Assembly (NCBI RefSeq): GCF_004118675.1 | Contig: NZ_SDHZ01000006.1 | Span: 1-64,000 of the forward strand | Direction of reading: 5' to 3' | DNA: 64,000 bases | Origin: Filimonas effusa | GTDB taxonomy: Bacteria > Bacteroidota > Bacteroidia > Chitinophagales > Chitinophagaceae | In this document: positions 18,912 through 28,333 of the stretch, in pieces | Layout: every line of letters begins with the position of its first letter | How positions within the stretch are numbered: the first letter of the stretch is position 1 | Notes under the pieces: model-generated | Told to the model about the DNA's origin: nothing | What the model saw: the letters and a program-made list of their open reading frames with translations, nothing else | The model's database searches: none | Position numbers and translations under genes: made by a program

Positions 18912-19903
18912 ATTTTGATGTATTGTTCGATGACTTCAGGAAGTTGCGTATTGCAGTTGTTGGAGATGTAATGCTTGACACTTACTGGTGGGGCAAGGTG
19001 GATCGTATTTCGCCTGAAGCGCCGGTGCCGGTAATTGCACTTGACCACAAAGAATACAGGATTGGCGGGGCGGGGAATGTTGCATTGAACACGGTATCGC
19101 TGGGGGCGGAAACCACTTTATTCTCTGTAGTCGGAGACGACGACGATGCGGATATGCTGCTGGGGCTGTTACAGGATCAGCATGTTGATACGAAGTATAT
19201 TATCAAAAGCAGGAGCAGGATCACCACCAATAAAATAAGGGTGGTGAGTAAGAGCCAGCAGATGTTGCGGGTTGATTCGGAAGTTACACATGATATAGTC
19301 AGTGAAGATGAAGAGGTGTTGTTAAGCAGTTTTACTTCTTATGTAAAACGTTATCAGCCGGCGGTAGTGATCTTTGAAGATTATGATAAGGGTATTCTCA
19401 CTCCTACATTGATCAAGGGTATTATTGCTGTTTGCAAGGAGCATGGTGTTGTAACTACAGTAGATCCGAAGCGGGCGCATTTCTTTGCTTATGAGGGGGT
19501 AGATATTTTCAAGCCCAATCTTAAAGAGGTTCGGGAGGCGTTACATATTACGGCGGCTGAGATAAATGAAGCAACCTTAAGGGAAATACATGCTGAATTA
19601 CACAAAGTATTACAGCATAAGGTTTCGCTGATCACGTTGTCGGAAAAAGGGGTATTTTTTCAGAAGGGAAGCCAGTCGCGGATATTGCCTGCTCACCTGC
19701 GTAATATTGCTGATGTGAGCGGTGCCGGTGACACGGTGATAGCTGTGGCTTCGATGGTATATGCGCAAACTAAAGATATCCGTTTGATGGCAGGCATGGC
19801 CAATATTGCCGGCGGATTGGTATGTGAAGCGGTGGGAACAGCTGCCATCAGCCGCGAAATGCTGGAAAAAGAATGCCATCGTTTGCTGGGTGGCAATGAA
19901 TAG
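18908..19903 (+). CDS. rfaE1: D-glycero-beta-D-manno-heptose-7-phosphate kinase
   Basis: A 331-residue PfkB-family sugar kinase. Seen: VVGDVMLDTYWWGKVDRISPEAPVPV at the start (split motif of the HldE kinase domain), GGAGNVALN near residue 56, and the ATP/anion-hole motif DVSGAGDTVIA near residue 270, with the catalytic Asp. Known: it phosphorylates heptose-7-phosphate at C1 for ADP-heptose synthesis, used in lipopolysaccharide inner core. It has only the kinase half, without the nucleotidyltransferase half of E. coli HldE, so a separate transferase is expected elsewhere. Translationally coupled to the upstream permease; a terminator follows. Confidence 0.9.
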   Translation: MNFDVLFDDFRKLRIAVVGDVMLDTYWWGKVDRISPEAPVPVIALDHKEYRIGGAGNVALNTVSLGAETTLFSVVGDDDDADMLLGLLQDQHVDTKYIIKSRSRITTNKIRVVSKSQQMLRVDSEVTHDIVSEDEEVLLSSFTSYVKRYQPAVVIFEDYDKGILTPTLIKGIIAVCKEHGVVTTVDPKRAHFFAYEGVDIFKPNLKEVREALHITAAEINEATLREIHAELHKVLQHKVSLITLSEKGVFFQKGSQSRILPAHLRNIADVSGAGDTVIAVASMVYAQTKDIRLMAGMANIAGGLVCEAVGTAAISREMLEKECHRLLGGNE

Positions 19904-19937
19904 TAATTAGAAAAAATCTAACATGGGCAATAAGTTT

Positions 19938-19978
19938 ATGCCTCATTATTGACAAAATTCAATAGTGAGGCATTTTTA
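19938..19978 (+). terminator. intrinsic terminator after the heptose kinase gene
   Basis: ATGCCTCATTATTG (19938-19951) pairs with CAATAGTGAGGCAT (19960-19973) with one mismatch, followed by TTTTTATT. Confidence 0.85.
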
Positions 19979-20074
19979 TTGTGTTTCATCTATGGTTTGT
20001 GCTTTAATATTCAAAACTGTGCGTTTCTAAATAAAGTAATTTCGGCATCAAAAAAAGTAAGGAAACAGTTGTTT

Positions 20075-21022
20075 ATGAGCGCGTACACTATTGTTATTCA
20101 TGGCGGTGCCGGCACCATTCTGAAAGGTGATATGACCCCTGAGCTGGAAGCAGCCTATATGGAAGGTTTGGATGCGGCGATATGGGCTGGTTACAGCGTA
20201 CTGGAAAAAGGCGGTTCGGCAGTTAATGCTATCAAGGCCGCTATTGTTATGCTGGAAGATAATGTGTTGTTCAATGCCGGCAAGGGTTCTGTTTTTACGA
20301 AAAAAGGCGTTCAGGAAATGGACGCTGCCATTATGGATGGCAGCACGCTTGCTGCCGGCGCCGTAGCAGGCGTGAGGAACGTAAGAAATCCGATAGAACT
20401 GGCTACTGAGGTGATGCGCAATAGTAATCATGTGTTCCTGAGTGGCAAAGGTGCCAATGACTTCGCCATCAAGCAGGGGGTAAAGCTGGAGCCGGATGAA
20501 TACTTTTTCTCCCAGTTCCGGTACGATCAGTGGAAGGCTATTCGGGATTCTGATAATTATTCGCTGGATCATACCCATCAGCGTTTGGAAGAACTGATGA
20601 AAGACAAGAAGTTTGGTACTGTAGGTGCGGTTGCCCTGGATATGGATGGTAATATTGCCGCAGCAACGTCTACAGGTGGTATGACAAACAAGAAATACGG
20701 AAGGATAGGGGATAGCCCGGTTATTGGTGCGGGAACCTATGCCAATAATAATACCTGTGGCATCAGTTGTACAGGACATGGTGAGTTATTCATCCGTTCT
20801 GTGGCGGCGTATGATGTGAGCTGCCTGATGGAATACAAAGGAATGAGCTTAAAAGACGCCATGGAGGAAGTGGTGAACGATAAACTCGTGAAAATGGGCG
20901 GCGAAGGGGGGATGATTGGGGTTGATAATCAAGGCAATGTTTCTATGGTGTTGAATAGTGCAGGTATGTACCGCGCAGCCCGCAGCAGCAGCGGCTTTTC
21001 TGAAACCGCTATCTACAAATAA
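20075..21022 (+). CDS. iaaA: isoaspartyl peptidase / L-asparaginase (Ntn-hydrolase)
   Basis: A 315-residue protein from ATG 20075 (MSAYTIVIHGGAGT). The open frame extends upstream to 19949, but that part overlaps the preceding terminator and does not look like this family. Seen: HGGAGT near the N-terminus, the autocleavage site in KKFGTVGAVALD (Thr becomes the new N-terminal nucleophile, ~residue 183) and TSTGGMTNKKYGRIGDSPVIGAGTYA, the substrate-binding part. Known: the precursor cuts itself into two chains and hydrolyses isoaspartyl dipeptides and L-asparagine. No signal peptide, so cytoplasmic. Monocistronic, with terminators after it. Confidence 0.9.
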   Translation: MSAYTIVIHGGAGTILKGDMTPELEAAYMEGLDAAIWAGYSVLEKGGSAVNAIKAAIVMLEDNVLFNAGKGSVFTKKGVQEMDAAIMDGSTLAAGAVAGVRNVRNPIELATEVMRNSNHVFLSGKGANDFAIKQGVKLEPDEYFFSQFRYDQWKAIRDSDNYSLDHTHQRLEELMKDKKFGTVGAVALDMDGNIAAATSTGGMTNKKYGRIGDSPVIGAGTYANNNTCGISCTGHGELFIRSVAAYDVSCLMEYKGMSLKDAMEEVVNDKLVKMGGEGGMIGVDNQGNVSMVLNSAGMYRAARSSSGFSETAIYK

Positions 21023-21030
21023 GTAAAAAA

Positions 21031-21076
21031 TACCTGGTTATAAGTAGTTTTGTGACTGATTATAACCAGGCGAAAA
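21031..21076 (-). terminator. hairpin, likely terminator for the minus-strand PatB-like gene
   Basis: CCTGGTTATAA (21033-21043) pairs perfectly with TTATAACCAGG (21060-21070). On the minus strand the stem is followed by TATTTTTTAC, the better U-tract; on the plus strand it is followed by CGAAAAAATA. Confidence 0.6.
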
Positions 21077-21159
21077 AATATTTTGACAGCTTTTAAACCC
21101 CGGGGTCTATAAGCTGTCTATAAGAGCGTAAGAGAGAACCGCAAGGTTTTAGTTTGCAC

Positions 21160-21199
21160 AGGCGTTTCCGACGGGGGTTAGGGAACGCCTTTTTATTTT
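21160..21199 (+). terminator. plus-strand intrinsic terminator
   Basis: AGGCGTTTCC (21160-21169) pairs with GGGAACGCCT (21181-21190) apart from one T-G pair, followed by TTTTATTTT. Ends transcription from iaaA; overlaps the stop codon of the convergent gene. Confidence 0.75.
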
Positions 21200-22373
21200 A
21201 GATCTTTTGCAATGCCAGCTCTATTCTGTCGAGCGCTTCGGCCAGAATAGCTTGCGAGGTGGAAAAACAAATCCTGATATGGCCCGCCGCTCCGGGGCCA
21301 AACCATTGTTCTGCCCCTGGTACCACTGCTACTTTTGCTTCGTGCAGGAGATAATCGGATAGGGCGGTGCTGCTGAATCCTGTCGCTTTTATATCGGGGA
21401 AAGCGAGGTAACAACCCTGTGGCAGATGGCATTGGATTCCTTTCATCTGGTTCAATCGTTCCACCGTATAATTACGCATTGCGGTAAGGTGGCTCACGAA
21501 ATCTTCGACCCAGTACCAGCATTTTTCATATGCAGCCTGCCCTGCTATCTGTGAAAGGGTAGAAACGCCATAGGCTGTTGTTCTCACCATAGAAGTTTCT
21601 ACAATGCCTTCATAGGCAAAAGCGGAGGGGGCAACAATGAAACCGATGCGTAATCCGGCGAGGCCAAATGATTTACTTAATCCGTATACGGTAAAAGTTC
21701 TTGCTGCCAGTTCAGTTGAGAGGGCGGCGATGCTATGATACAAGGATCCGGGGAAAACGATATCGCTCCATATTTCATCGCTCATAATCCAGAGGTCGTG
21801 GTCTATGGCAACCTGGCCCAATGCCAGCAACTCTTCGCGGGTAAACACTTTGCCGGACGGGTTGTGCGGGTTACAAAGACAAAGCATTTTTGTACGGGGA
21901 GTGATAAGCGTGCGCAGGTGCGCAATATCGAATGCTCCGGTAGTTACATTTATAGGGAAATAAACTGCGGTGCCTCCGGCGGCTTCTACCGATTTCTTAA
22001 ACAGGAAATCCACCGGATCAAAGATGATGGCTTCATCGCCGGGCTGCAGGCAGTAGCGTGCCACCACGAACATACCCTGCGCGGCGGTGTCGATAGGCAG
22101 AATAAGAGCGGGATCGGTGTTGATGTTCCTTCTGTCTTTCATAGCCGCAGCGATTGCCGATTTAAAGCCCGGCAGTCCTTCGCCGGGTCCATAGGAGAAT
22201 ACCCGTTCACCTGCGTAGGCGGTAATGGCTTCTGCTATTTCCGGTGCACACTGAAAGTCGGGATCTGCGGCAGTAAGCGGAATAACACCTTCGGGCAGGG
22301 TAGCCCATCTGAGGTTATAAGCACGTGAACGCAGGGCGTTCATATTTATATTGTCGTTTGAGAAGTTATGCAT
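21198..22373 (-). CDS. PLP-dependent aminotransferase / C-S lyase, MalY-PatB type
   Basis: A 391-residue fold-type I PLP enzyme. Seen: SKSFGLAGLRIGFI near residue 230, with the Schiff-base Lys, and CNPHNPSGKVFTREEL near residue 168, the motif that binds substrate carboxylate and PLP. MSDEIWSDIVFPG follows at ~195. Overall order and length fit MalY/PatB cystathionine beta-lyases, which split cystathionine to homocysteine, though aminotransferase activity on another amino acid cannot be excluded. It lies 27 nt after the minus-strand monooxygenase gene and may share its transcript. Confidence 0.78.
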   Translation of the reverse strand: MHNFSNDNINMNALRSRAYNLRWATLPEGVIPLTAADPDFQCAPEIAEAITAYAGERVFSYGPGEGLPGFKSAIAAAMKDRRNINTDPALILPIDTAAQGMFVVARYCLQPGDEAIIFDPVDFLFKKSVEAAGGTAVYFPINVTTGAFDIAHLRTLITPRTKMLCLCNPHNPSGKVFTREELLALGQVAIDHDLWIMSDEIWSDIVFPGSLYHSIAALSTELAARTFTVYGLSKSFGLAGLRIGFIVAPSAFAYEGIVETSMVRTTAYGVSTLSQIAGQAAYEKCWYWVEDFVSHLTAMRNYTVERLNQMKGIQCHLPQGCYLAFPDIKATGFSSTALSDYLLHEAKVAVVPGAEQWFGPGAAGHIRICFSTSQAILAEALDRIELALQKI

Positions 22374-22400
22374 AGTGATACTTGGATGTAGTGAGCGTCA

Positions 22401-23495
22401 TTATTTTGCCAGCGGCACTTGCGCTTCGTCGTGCAGGTGCAGTTCGGGATGAAGGAACCAGTCTTCCTGTTTCCTGCCGAATTCCAGATATTTCTGTAAA
22501 TCGTTTTTTCGTTGCTGATAGTATTGTGCGAATACGCCGCCGAAATCATCGGGTGACTGAATCTGCTGCAGTAATTCGCTTAATAACATGGCATCGGTAA
22601 GGGCGCTGTTGGTGCCCTGGCTGGTGAAAGGCAGCGCCAGATGCGCAGCGTCGCCAATGAGTACAATGTTCTGGCGATGGAAACTATTCAGTAGATCCAT
22701 ATCCCTGGTAAGCCAGAGGAATACTTTATTAAAATCGGTTTGCCGGATAACCTGTTGTACAGGTGGTGGCCATCCTGCCAGCGTTTGAGTAGCAAAATCC
22801 TTTTTAATATCGTTTGATAATCCCTGCATGGCGTAAGCGGTACTGTCAAATTGCATGTACCAGATCACCTGCTGACTATTACAGGGAACCAGGCCCATAG
22901 AAAGAGGTTTATCGTGGCATTGTGTTTTAAGCATATGCCCGTCCAGTTCCAGGGCAAGCGCTTCATCATCTATGATGCCTACCAGTTCCTGGATAGGCGA
23001 CTGCCTTGCTTCATGAAGCGGGAATAGTTTCTTCCTGATAACAGAGTTGGCGCCATCTGCAGCGATAAAGAGATCGCCGGTTTCTTTTTCGCCGGTAGTA
23101 GATACGGCGGCTACTGCTTTTCCTTCCTTGTTAAATTCAAAATGGGAGAATTCAAAACCTGTGTGAATAGCAGGCTCACGTACCAGCATGCGCAGTGCAT
23201 CGATACAGGTTGACCGCTTGATAGCCAGGCAATCGGACAGGGGCGCTGTTTTAAAAACTACACCATCGGGGTGGCGCATAATGGCTCCTTTCAACATTTG
23301 TCCATGGCTGCGGGCATATACACCGCAGCCCATTTTATCGAGGGCCGATAATCCATTAGGCATGATAATGAAACCGAGGCCTACTTCACGAAAACGGGCT
23401 GTCTTTTCTTTTACTGTTACGTCCCAGCCTATCTTCTGCAAACTGATAGCTGCTCCGAGGCCTGCGATGCCGCCGCCGATGATAACCGCCTTCAT
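22401..23495 (-). CDS. FAD-dependent monooxygenase (aromatic hydroxylase type)
   Basis: A 364-residue flavoprotein. Seen: the N-terminal dinucleotide motif VIIGGGIAGLGAAISLQ with the acidic/basic end VTVKEK, the middle DG-type motif FIAADGANSVIRKKLF (~145-160), and the FAD-ribityl motif LIGDAAHLALPFTSQGTNSALTDA (~275-300). This trio defines the group A flavin monooxygenases (UbiH/salicylate hydroxylase-like). Known: they use NAD(P)H and O2 to hydroxylate aromatic or related substrates; TetX-like enzymes belong to the same group. No substrate can be inferred from the neighbours. The PatB-like gene follows downstream on the same strand. Confidence 0.82.
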   Translation of the reverse strand: MKAVIIGGGIAGLGAAISLQKIGWDVTVKEKTARFREVGLGFIIMPNGLSALDKMGCGVYARSHGQMLKGAIMRHPDGVVFKTAPLSDCLAIKRSTCIDALRMLVREPAIHTGFEFSHFEFNKEGKAVAAVSTTGEKETGDLFIAADGANSVIRKKLFPLHEARQSPIQELVGIIDDEALALELDGHMLKTQCHDKPLSMGLVPCNSQQVIWYMQFDSTAYAMQGLSNDIKKDFATQTLAGWPPPVQQVIRQTDFNKVFLWLTRDMDLLNSFHRQNIVLIGDAAHLALPFTSQGTNSALTDAMLLSELLQQIQSPDDFGGVFAQYYQQRKNDLQKYLEFGRKQEDWFLHPELHLHDEAQVPLAK

Positions 23496-23614
23496 GATGT
23501 ATGTATGTTTGGTCTTTCAATTGATCCGGCAAAATACTTAAAGGAAGTTAATGCGGCTCCGGCTTAAAGGATTTTAAGGATAAATAAAACGATGTAATTA
23601 CATTGATCCGTAAC

Positions 23615-26248
23615 TTATTTAAGCAGGCCTTTGATCTCGTTTAATTTCATTAATGCTTCAACAGGTGTAAGCCGGTTGATATCGATCGTTTCGAGTAGTT
23701 TCCTGATTTCATCGAATGTTTCGCTATGTGCATCGAAAATGGATAATTGCATTTTGGGAGCGCTTATTTTCTGCATATTATGCTGCATAGATGTAACAGC
23801 AGGACCATTTTCGGTTGTGATGGTTTCATCTACATGTTTCTCTTCCAGCTGTTTCAATATTTCGTTAGCCCTGTCGATGAGCGATGGAGGCATGCCGGCC
23901 ATTTTAGCCACATGAATACCAAAGCTGTGTGTGCTGCCGCCCGGAGCGAGTTTACGAAGGAAGATGATCTTATTGCCTACTTCCTTATTGGTGACATGAA
24001 AATTCCTGATACGTGCCAGTTTGTTTTCCAGCTCATTTAATTCGTGGTAGTGTGTGGCAAATAATGTTTTGGGAGCGGCTGCAGAGTGATGCAGGAACTC
24101 TACTATGCTCCATGCAATGGAGATGCCGTCGTAAGTAGAAGTACCCCGGCCAATTTCATCAAGCAGGATAAGGCTGCGTGCCGAAACGTTGTTGATGATG
24201 CTGGCGGTTTCATTCATTTCCACCATGAAGGTACTTTCACCTCCGCTGAGGTTATCGCTGGCACCCACACGCGTAAAGATCTTGTCGGTGACAGGGATCT
24301 GGGCCGATGCGGCTGCCACAAAGCTGCCCATATGCGCCATAAGCGTGTTCAGCGCCGTTTGACGAAGGATGGCGCTTTTACCACTCATGTTGGGACCTGT
24401 AAGAATGATGATCTGCTGCGATGTTGGATCGAGCGTGATATCATTGGCTACATAGGATTCTCCCGGAGGAAGGTTCCTTTCTATAACAGGATGGCGGCTT
24501 TCCTTTAATTCCAGTGAGGCGCCATCATGTAATACAGGCTTTTTATAATTATAATGAAGTGCATTATCGGAGAAACAAATAAGACAATCAAGTACGGCTA
24601 ATACATGACCATTCACCTGTATAGGCGCTATGTATTGCTGCAGGTCGGTGATCAGCTGATCGTAGAGCTGTGCTTCTATGGCTGCGATCTTATCTTCCGC
24701 CCCGGTGATCTTTTCTTCGTATTCTTTCAGTTCAGGTGTAATATATCTTTCGGCATTGGCAAGTGTTTGCTTGCGGAGCCAGTCTGCCGGCACTTTCGAC
24801 TTATGTGAATTGGTGACTTCAAGATAGTAACCAAACACATTGTTGAAGCTGATCTTCAGGGAAGATATCCCCGTTTTTTCCGACTCACGCTGTTGTATTT
24901 CTACCAGGTATTCTTTACCACCGCTGGCTATACGCCTTAGGTCGTCGAGCTCTTTATGGATACCTTCGGCAATGAGGTTGCCTTTATTTACCGCTACCGG
25001 AGGATTTTCGTGCAGTGTTGCGGTGATTTTGTCGGCTATTGAAATACAGGGATCGAGTAACCCCGAAAGCTGCTGCAGGTAGGGGTTGGTTGCGGATGCG
25101 GTTGTTTGTTTTATTTGGTTGGTTTGGTAAAGCCCTTTCGCCAGCTGCGCTATTTCACGTGGATTTATTTTCCTTACCGGTATTTTACTAACCAGCCGCT
25201 CAATATCACCGCATTGCTGGATGAGTTGCTGCACCTGCTTGCGCAGGTCTGTGTTTTTAATAAAGTATTCAACGAGGTCGAGGCGCTCGTTGATTTTGGC
25301 AGCATCACAGAGCGGTAACAACAGCCAGCGTTTCAGCAGGCGGGCGCCCATGGGGCTTACTGTGTTGTCAAGCACTTTCAGCAGGCTGTTCACCTGATCG
25401 GCCTGGTTACTGATGAGTTCCAGGTTACGGATGGTAAAACGGTCCATCCACAGGTAGTCGTTACGTTCAAGTCTTTGGATGGTGGTAATATGCTGAAGGT
25501 TGGGATGCTCCGTATCCTTCAGATAGTGCATAACGGCGCCGGCAGCGATAATACCCAGCGACATTTTTTCTATACCAAAGCCTTTAAGGGAATGTGTCTG
25601 GAAGTGTTTAAGCAGGCTTTCTGTGGCAAAGGCCTCTTCAAAGATCCAGCTTTCGAGGGTATAGGTATAGAATTTATTGCCAAAACTTTCTTTAAACTGT
25701 TTCTGGTAGCTGCGCTGAAACACCACTTCCGCGGGGCGGAAGCTTTGCAGAAGACGGTCGGCATATTCCTGGTTGCCTTCGGCAACAAAAAATTCACCCG
25801 TAGAGATATCGAGGAAGGCAACGCCTGCCTGGTCGCCTTGTATATGCATGCCTGCCAGGAAGTTATTGCTGCCCAGTTCAAGCAGTTTGTCGTTCATGGC
25901 AACGCCGGGAGTGACCATTTCGGTAACGCCTCTTTTTACGATGCCTTTGGCTTGTTTGGGATCTTCGAGCTGATCGCATACGGCTACCCTGTGGCCGGCT
26001 TTTACCAGCTTATGAAGATAAGTATCGAGTGAGTGATGCGGAAAACCGGCGAGTTCCGATGCGCCGGAAGCCGCGCCATTATTCCTTTTGGTAAGTGTAA
26101 TGCCAAGCACTTGTGCTGTAACAATAGCATCTTCTCCGAATGTTTCATAGAAGTCGCCAACCCTGAAAAGAAGGATGGCGTCGGGGTATTTTTGCTTGAT
26201 AGCACGGTGCTGTTGCATTAAAGGAGTATCTGAAGCTGCTTTTGCCAT
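23615..26248 (-). CDS. mutS: DNA mismatch repair protein MutS
   Basis: An 877-residue protein. ATG 26248 (MAKAASDTPLMQQH) was preferred to the TTG nine nt upstream. Seen in order: mismatch-reading FYETF motif (~residue 35), connector and lever regions, clamp, then the ABC-type ATPase with Walker A TGPNMSGKSAILRQ (~620), the ABC-signature-like DNLSGGESTFMVEM and Walker B LILLDEIGRGTSTYDG (~695), and the C-terminal helix-turn-helix. Known: MutS recognises base mismatches and small loops and starts MutL-dependent repair. It stands alone on the minus strand and is divergent to the methyltransferase gene. Confidence 0.97.
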   Translation of the reverse strand: MAKAASDTPLMQQHRAIKQKYPDAILLFRVGDFYETFGEDAIVTAQVLGITLTKRNNGAASGASELAGFPHHSLDTYLHKLVKAGHRVAVCDQLEDPKQAKGIVKRGVTEMVTPGVAMNDKLLELGSNNFLAGMHIQGDQAGVAFLDISTGEFFVAEGNQEYADRLLQSFRPAEVVFQRSYQKQFKESFGNKFYTYTLESWIFEEAFATESLLKHFQTHSLKGFGIEKMSLGIIAAGAVMHYLKDTEHPNLQHITTIQRLERNDYLWMDRFTIRNLELISNQADQVNSLLKVLDNTVSPMGARLLKRWLLLPLCDAAKINERLDLVEYFIKNTDLRKQVQQLIQQCGDIERLVSKIPVRKINPREIAQLAKGLYQTNQIKQTTASATNPYLQQLSGLLDPCISIADKITATLHENPPVAVNKGNLIAEGIHKELDDLRRIASGGKEYLVEIQQRESEKTGISSLKISFNNVFGYYLEVTNSHKSKVPADWLRKQTLANAERYITPELKEYEEKITGAEDKIAAIEAQLYDQLITDLQQYIAPIQVNGHVLAVLDCLICFSDNALHYNYKKPVLHDGASLELKESRHPVIERNLPPGESYVANDITLDPTSQQIIILTGPNMSGKSAILRQTALNTLMAHMGSFVAAASAQIPVTDKIFTRVGASDNLSGGESTFMVEMNETASIINNVSARSLILLDEIGRGTSTYDGISIAWSIVEFLHHSAAAPKTLFATHYHELNELENKLARIRNFHVTNKEVGNKIIFLRKLAPGGSTHSFGIHVAKMAGMPPSLIDRANEILKQLEEKHVDETITTENGPAVTSMQHNMQKISAPKMQLSIFDAHSETFDEIRKLLETIDINRLTPVEALMKLNEIKGLLK

Positions 26249-26334
26249 AGGCGGCAAATATAAAATATGCTGGTTAAACCCCTGGCTTACAAGGGGTCGA
26301 ATGTGGACAAATGGGCCGTGACAGGGGAAAGTTA

Positions 26335-26342
26335 TACCTTTG
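26335..26342 (+). promoter_or_regulatory. -7 box of the methyltransferase gene promoter
   Basis: TACCTTTG matches the Bacteroidota -7 consensus TAnnTTTG and ends 4 nt before ATG 26347, implying a very short or absent 5' UTR. No good TTTG at -33. It argues against the upstream in-frame ATG at 26311. Confidence 0.55.
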
Positions 26343-26346
26343 CGCG

Positions 26347-26895
26347 ATGCGGAAACTAAGTATGGACGAACTGGGCCGCAAAACAGTGGCCGAATTTAAG
26401 CAGGCGGTGAAAACGCCTGTTGTTGTTGTATTGGATAATATCCGTAGTATGCACAACGTAGGCAGCGTTTTCCGTACCGCAGATGCTTTTCTTATCGAAG
26501 GCGTGTGTTTATGCGGTTATACGCCGCAGCCGCCACACCGCGATATCCATAAAACTGCCCTGGGCGCTACCGAATCTGTCGACTGGGTGTATACGGAAAC
26601 AACACTGGAAGCCGTGCTGCAACTGAAGCAACAAGGCTATAAGGTGTTTGGTATTGAGCAAACGGAAGGCAGCCTGTCGTTGGAAACGATTGTCATTCCG
26701 GAAGGTGAAAAAATGGCGGTCGTGTTTGGCAACGAGGTGGAAGGGGTTGACCAGGAGGTGCTCCGGCATTGCGATGGTTGTATTGAAATCCCGCAGCTGG
26801 GCATGAAACACTCCCTGAATATTTCGGTAGCTGCCGGCATTGTATTGTGGAAGCTGGCGGAACAGCGTTTTATAAATGCAAAAGAAAGTGTATAA
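26347..26895 (+). CDS. TrmH/SpoU-family RNA methyltransferase
   Basis: A 182-residue protein from ATG 26347 (MRKLSMDELGRK). Seen: motif 1 VVLDNIRSMHNVGSVFRTADAF (~25-45), motif 2 VVFGNEVEGVDQEVL (~125-140) and motif 3 IEIPQLGMKHSLNISVAAGIVLW (~150-175). These three form the knotted SPOUT fold that binds SAM. Known: SpoU enzymes 2'-O-methylate ribose in tRNA or rRNA. The target cannot be told from sequence alone. The next gene follows after 8 nt, so the two are likely cotranscribed, continuing into ruvX. Confidence 0.88.
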   Translation: MRKLSMDELGRKTVAEFKQAVKTPVVVVLDNIRSMHNVGSVFRTADAFLIEGVCLCGYTPQPPHRDIHKTALGATESVDWVYTETTLEAVLQLKQQGYKVFGIEQTEGSLSLETIVIPEGEKMAVVFGNEVEGVDQEVLRHCDGCIEIPQLGMKHSLNISVAAGIVLWKLAEQRFINAKESV

Positions 26896-26903
26896 TCAGA
26901 TAT

Positions 26904-27842
26904 ATGAGTAAGTTTAAGAATTACCTGAGCCTTGTAAAATTTTCGCATACTATTTTTGCTTTGCCATTTGCGATGATAGGGTTTATGCTGGGATTGAAGG
27001 AGTGGAATGATATCACCGGGTATTTTTCCGGCGGATATCGTACTTTTTCTCCTGAATTTGTGGAGGTATACCAGATGCCCGTTACATTGGGTGAATTGGG
27101 TATAAGATTCGTACTGGTGCTGGTTTGTATGGTTACCGCGCGAAGCGCTGCCATGGCTTTTAACCGCTATCTCGACCGCAGCTTCGATGCAAAGAACCCC
27201 CGGACAGCGATCAGGGAAATTCCCAGGGGCATTATTTCGGCAGGCAGCGCCTTACGCTTTGTGATCCTTAATTGTATTCTTTTCATTGTGGCTACCTGGT
27301 TCATAAACAGGATCTGCTTTTATCTCTCCCCCGTAGCCTTATTTGTAATACTCTTTTACAGCTATACGAAACGTTTTACGCCTTTATGCCATCTGGTATT
27401 AGGTGTCGGGCTTTCACTGGCGCCAATAGGGGCTTTCCTGGCGGTAATGGGCATGTTTCAGCTGTTACCCATCCTGTTTTCTTTCGCAGTGGTGTTCTGG
27501 GTAAGTGGTTTTGACGTGATCTATGCATTACAGGATGTTGATTTCGACCAGTCGCAACAGCTTTATTCCATTCCTTCCGTATTGGGTAAGGCAAAGGCGT
27601 TACGGGTGTCTGAATTGCTGCACGTGCTGAGCGCAGGGTGTGTGATCGCGGCAGGGATATATGGCCACTTTCATTTTGTTTACTGGGTGGGAATAGCGGT
27701 ATTTGCCGGCATGTTAATTTACCAGCATTCTATAGTAAAACCACATGATCTCAGCAAAGTGAATATCGCCTTTATGACGGCAAACGGCATTGCCAGCGTG
27801 GTATTTGGTGTATTGGTGATTGCCGACCTGCTTATTTTATAA
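26904..27842 (+). CDS. UbiA-family polyprenyltransferase
   Basis: A 312-residue integral membrane protein from ATG 26904 with about eight to nine hydrophobic helices. The two Asp-rich Mg-pyrophosphate motifs are visible: AFNRYLDRSFDAKNPRTA (NxxxDxxxD, ~residue 80) and DVIYALQDVDFDQ (~residue 205). Known: UbiA enzymes attach a polyprenyl chain to an aromatic acceptor for quinone synthesis. In Bacteroidota the close homologue is either the 4-hydroxybenzoate-type enzyme or MqnP of the futalosine menaquinone route; sequence alone does not decide. Probably cotranscribed with the methyltransferase before it and ruvX, which starts 9 nt later. Confidence 0.85.
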   Translation: MSKFKNYLSLVKFSHTIFALPFAMIGFMLGLKEWNDITGYFSGGYRTFSPEFVEVYQMPVTLGELGIRFVLVLVCMVTARSAAMAFNRYLDRSFDAKNPRTAIREIPRGIISAGSALRFVILNCILFIVATWFINRICFYLSPVALFVILFYSYTKRFTPLCHLVLGVGLSLAPIGAFLAVMGMFQLLPILFSFAVVFWVSGFDVIYALQDVDFDQSQQLYSIPSVLGKAKALRVSELLHVLSAGCVIAAGIYGHFHFVYWVGIAVFAGMLIYQHSIVKPHDLSKVNIAFMTANGIASVVFGVLVIADLLIL

Positions 27843-27851
27843 ATTATAACA

Positions 27852-28262
27852 ATGGGGCGCATTCTTTGTATAGATTATGGCGGAAAAAGAACCGGAATAG
27901 CAGTGTCTGATCCGTTGCGTATCATCGCTACCAGTTTAACGACTGTGGAAACCAAACAGTTATTTCCATTCCTGAAGCAGTATTTTCAGCAGGAACAGGT
28001 AGACCTGGTGCTGGTTGGCGAACCCAAAAACTGGGATGAGTCCGATACGCATGCCACGCCGCTGGTGAATGCCTTTGTAAATAAGTTTAAAAAAGACTTC
28101 CCGGCAATGCCCGTGACCATGGTAGATGAACGGTATACCTCAAAAATGGCTTCGCAGGCAATGGTGGAAATGGGCATGAAAAAGAAAGACAGGCAGGTGA
28201 AAGGAAATGTAGATCAGATAGCTGCAACAATTATGTTGCAGGAGTATATGCGTAACTTGTAA
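27852..28262 (+). CDS. ruvX: Holliday junction resolvase-like protein YqgF/RuvX
   Basis: A 136-residue RNase H-fold protein. Seen: N-terminal ILCIDYGGKRTGIAVSD with the first catalytic Asp, the segment LVLVGEPKNWDESD around residue 60 and VDERYTSKMA around residue 95, and the C-terminal KGNVDQIAATIMLQEYM with a late Asp. Known: YqgF proteins take part in 16S rRNA 5' maturation and have been proposed as Holliday junction nucleases. Third gene of a short plus-strand run; peptide deformylase follows after 71 nt. Confidence 0.93.
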   Translation: MGRILCIDYGGKRTGIAVSDPLRIIATSLTTVETKQLFPFLKQYFQQEQVDLVLVGEPKNWDESDTHATPLVNAFVNKFKKDFPAMPVTMVDERYTSKMASQAMVEMGMKKKDRQVKGNVDQIAATIMLQEYMRNL

Positions 28263-28333
28263 CAAAATAGATGTACTAAAGTTTTTTTGAAGAACGTTTA
28301 GTTAGTAACATTGAGATTCATTTTTTAGTTTAT

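Noticed and set aside
20048-20779. Long minus-strand open frame opposite the isoaspartyl peptidase gene
   Set aside because: Antisense to a well-supported gene with all catalytic motifs; His/Ile-rich product without family features.
21735-22328. 197-codon plus-strand frame opposite the PatB-like gene
   Set aside because: Antisense shadow of a conserved PLP enzyme; no recognisable domain.
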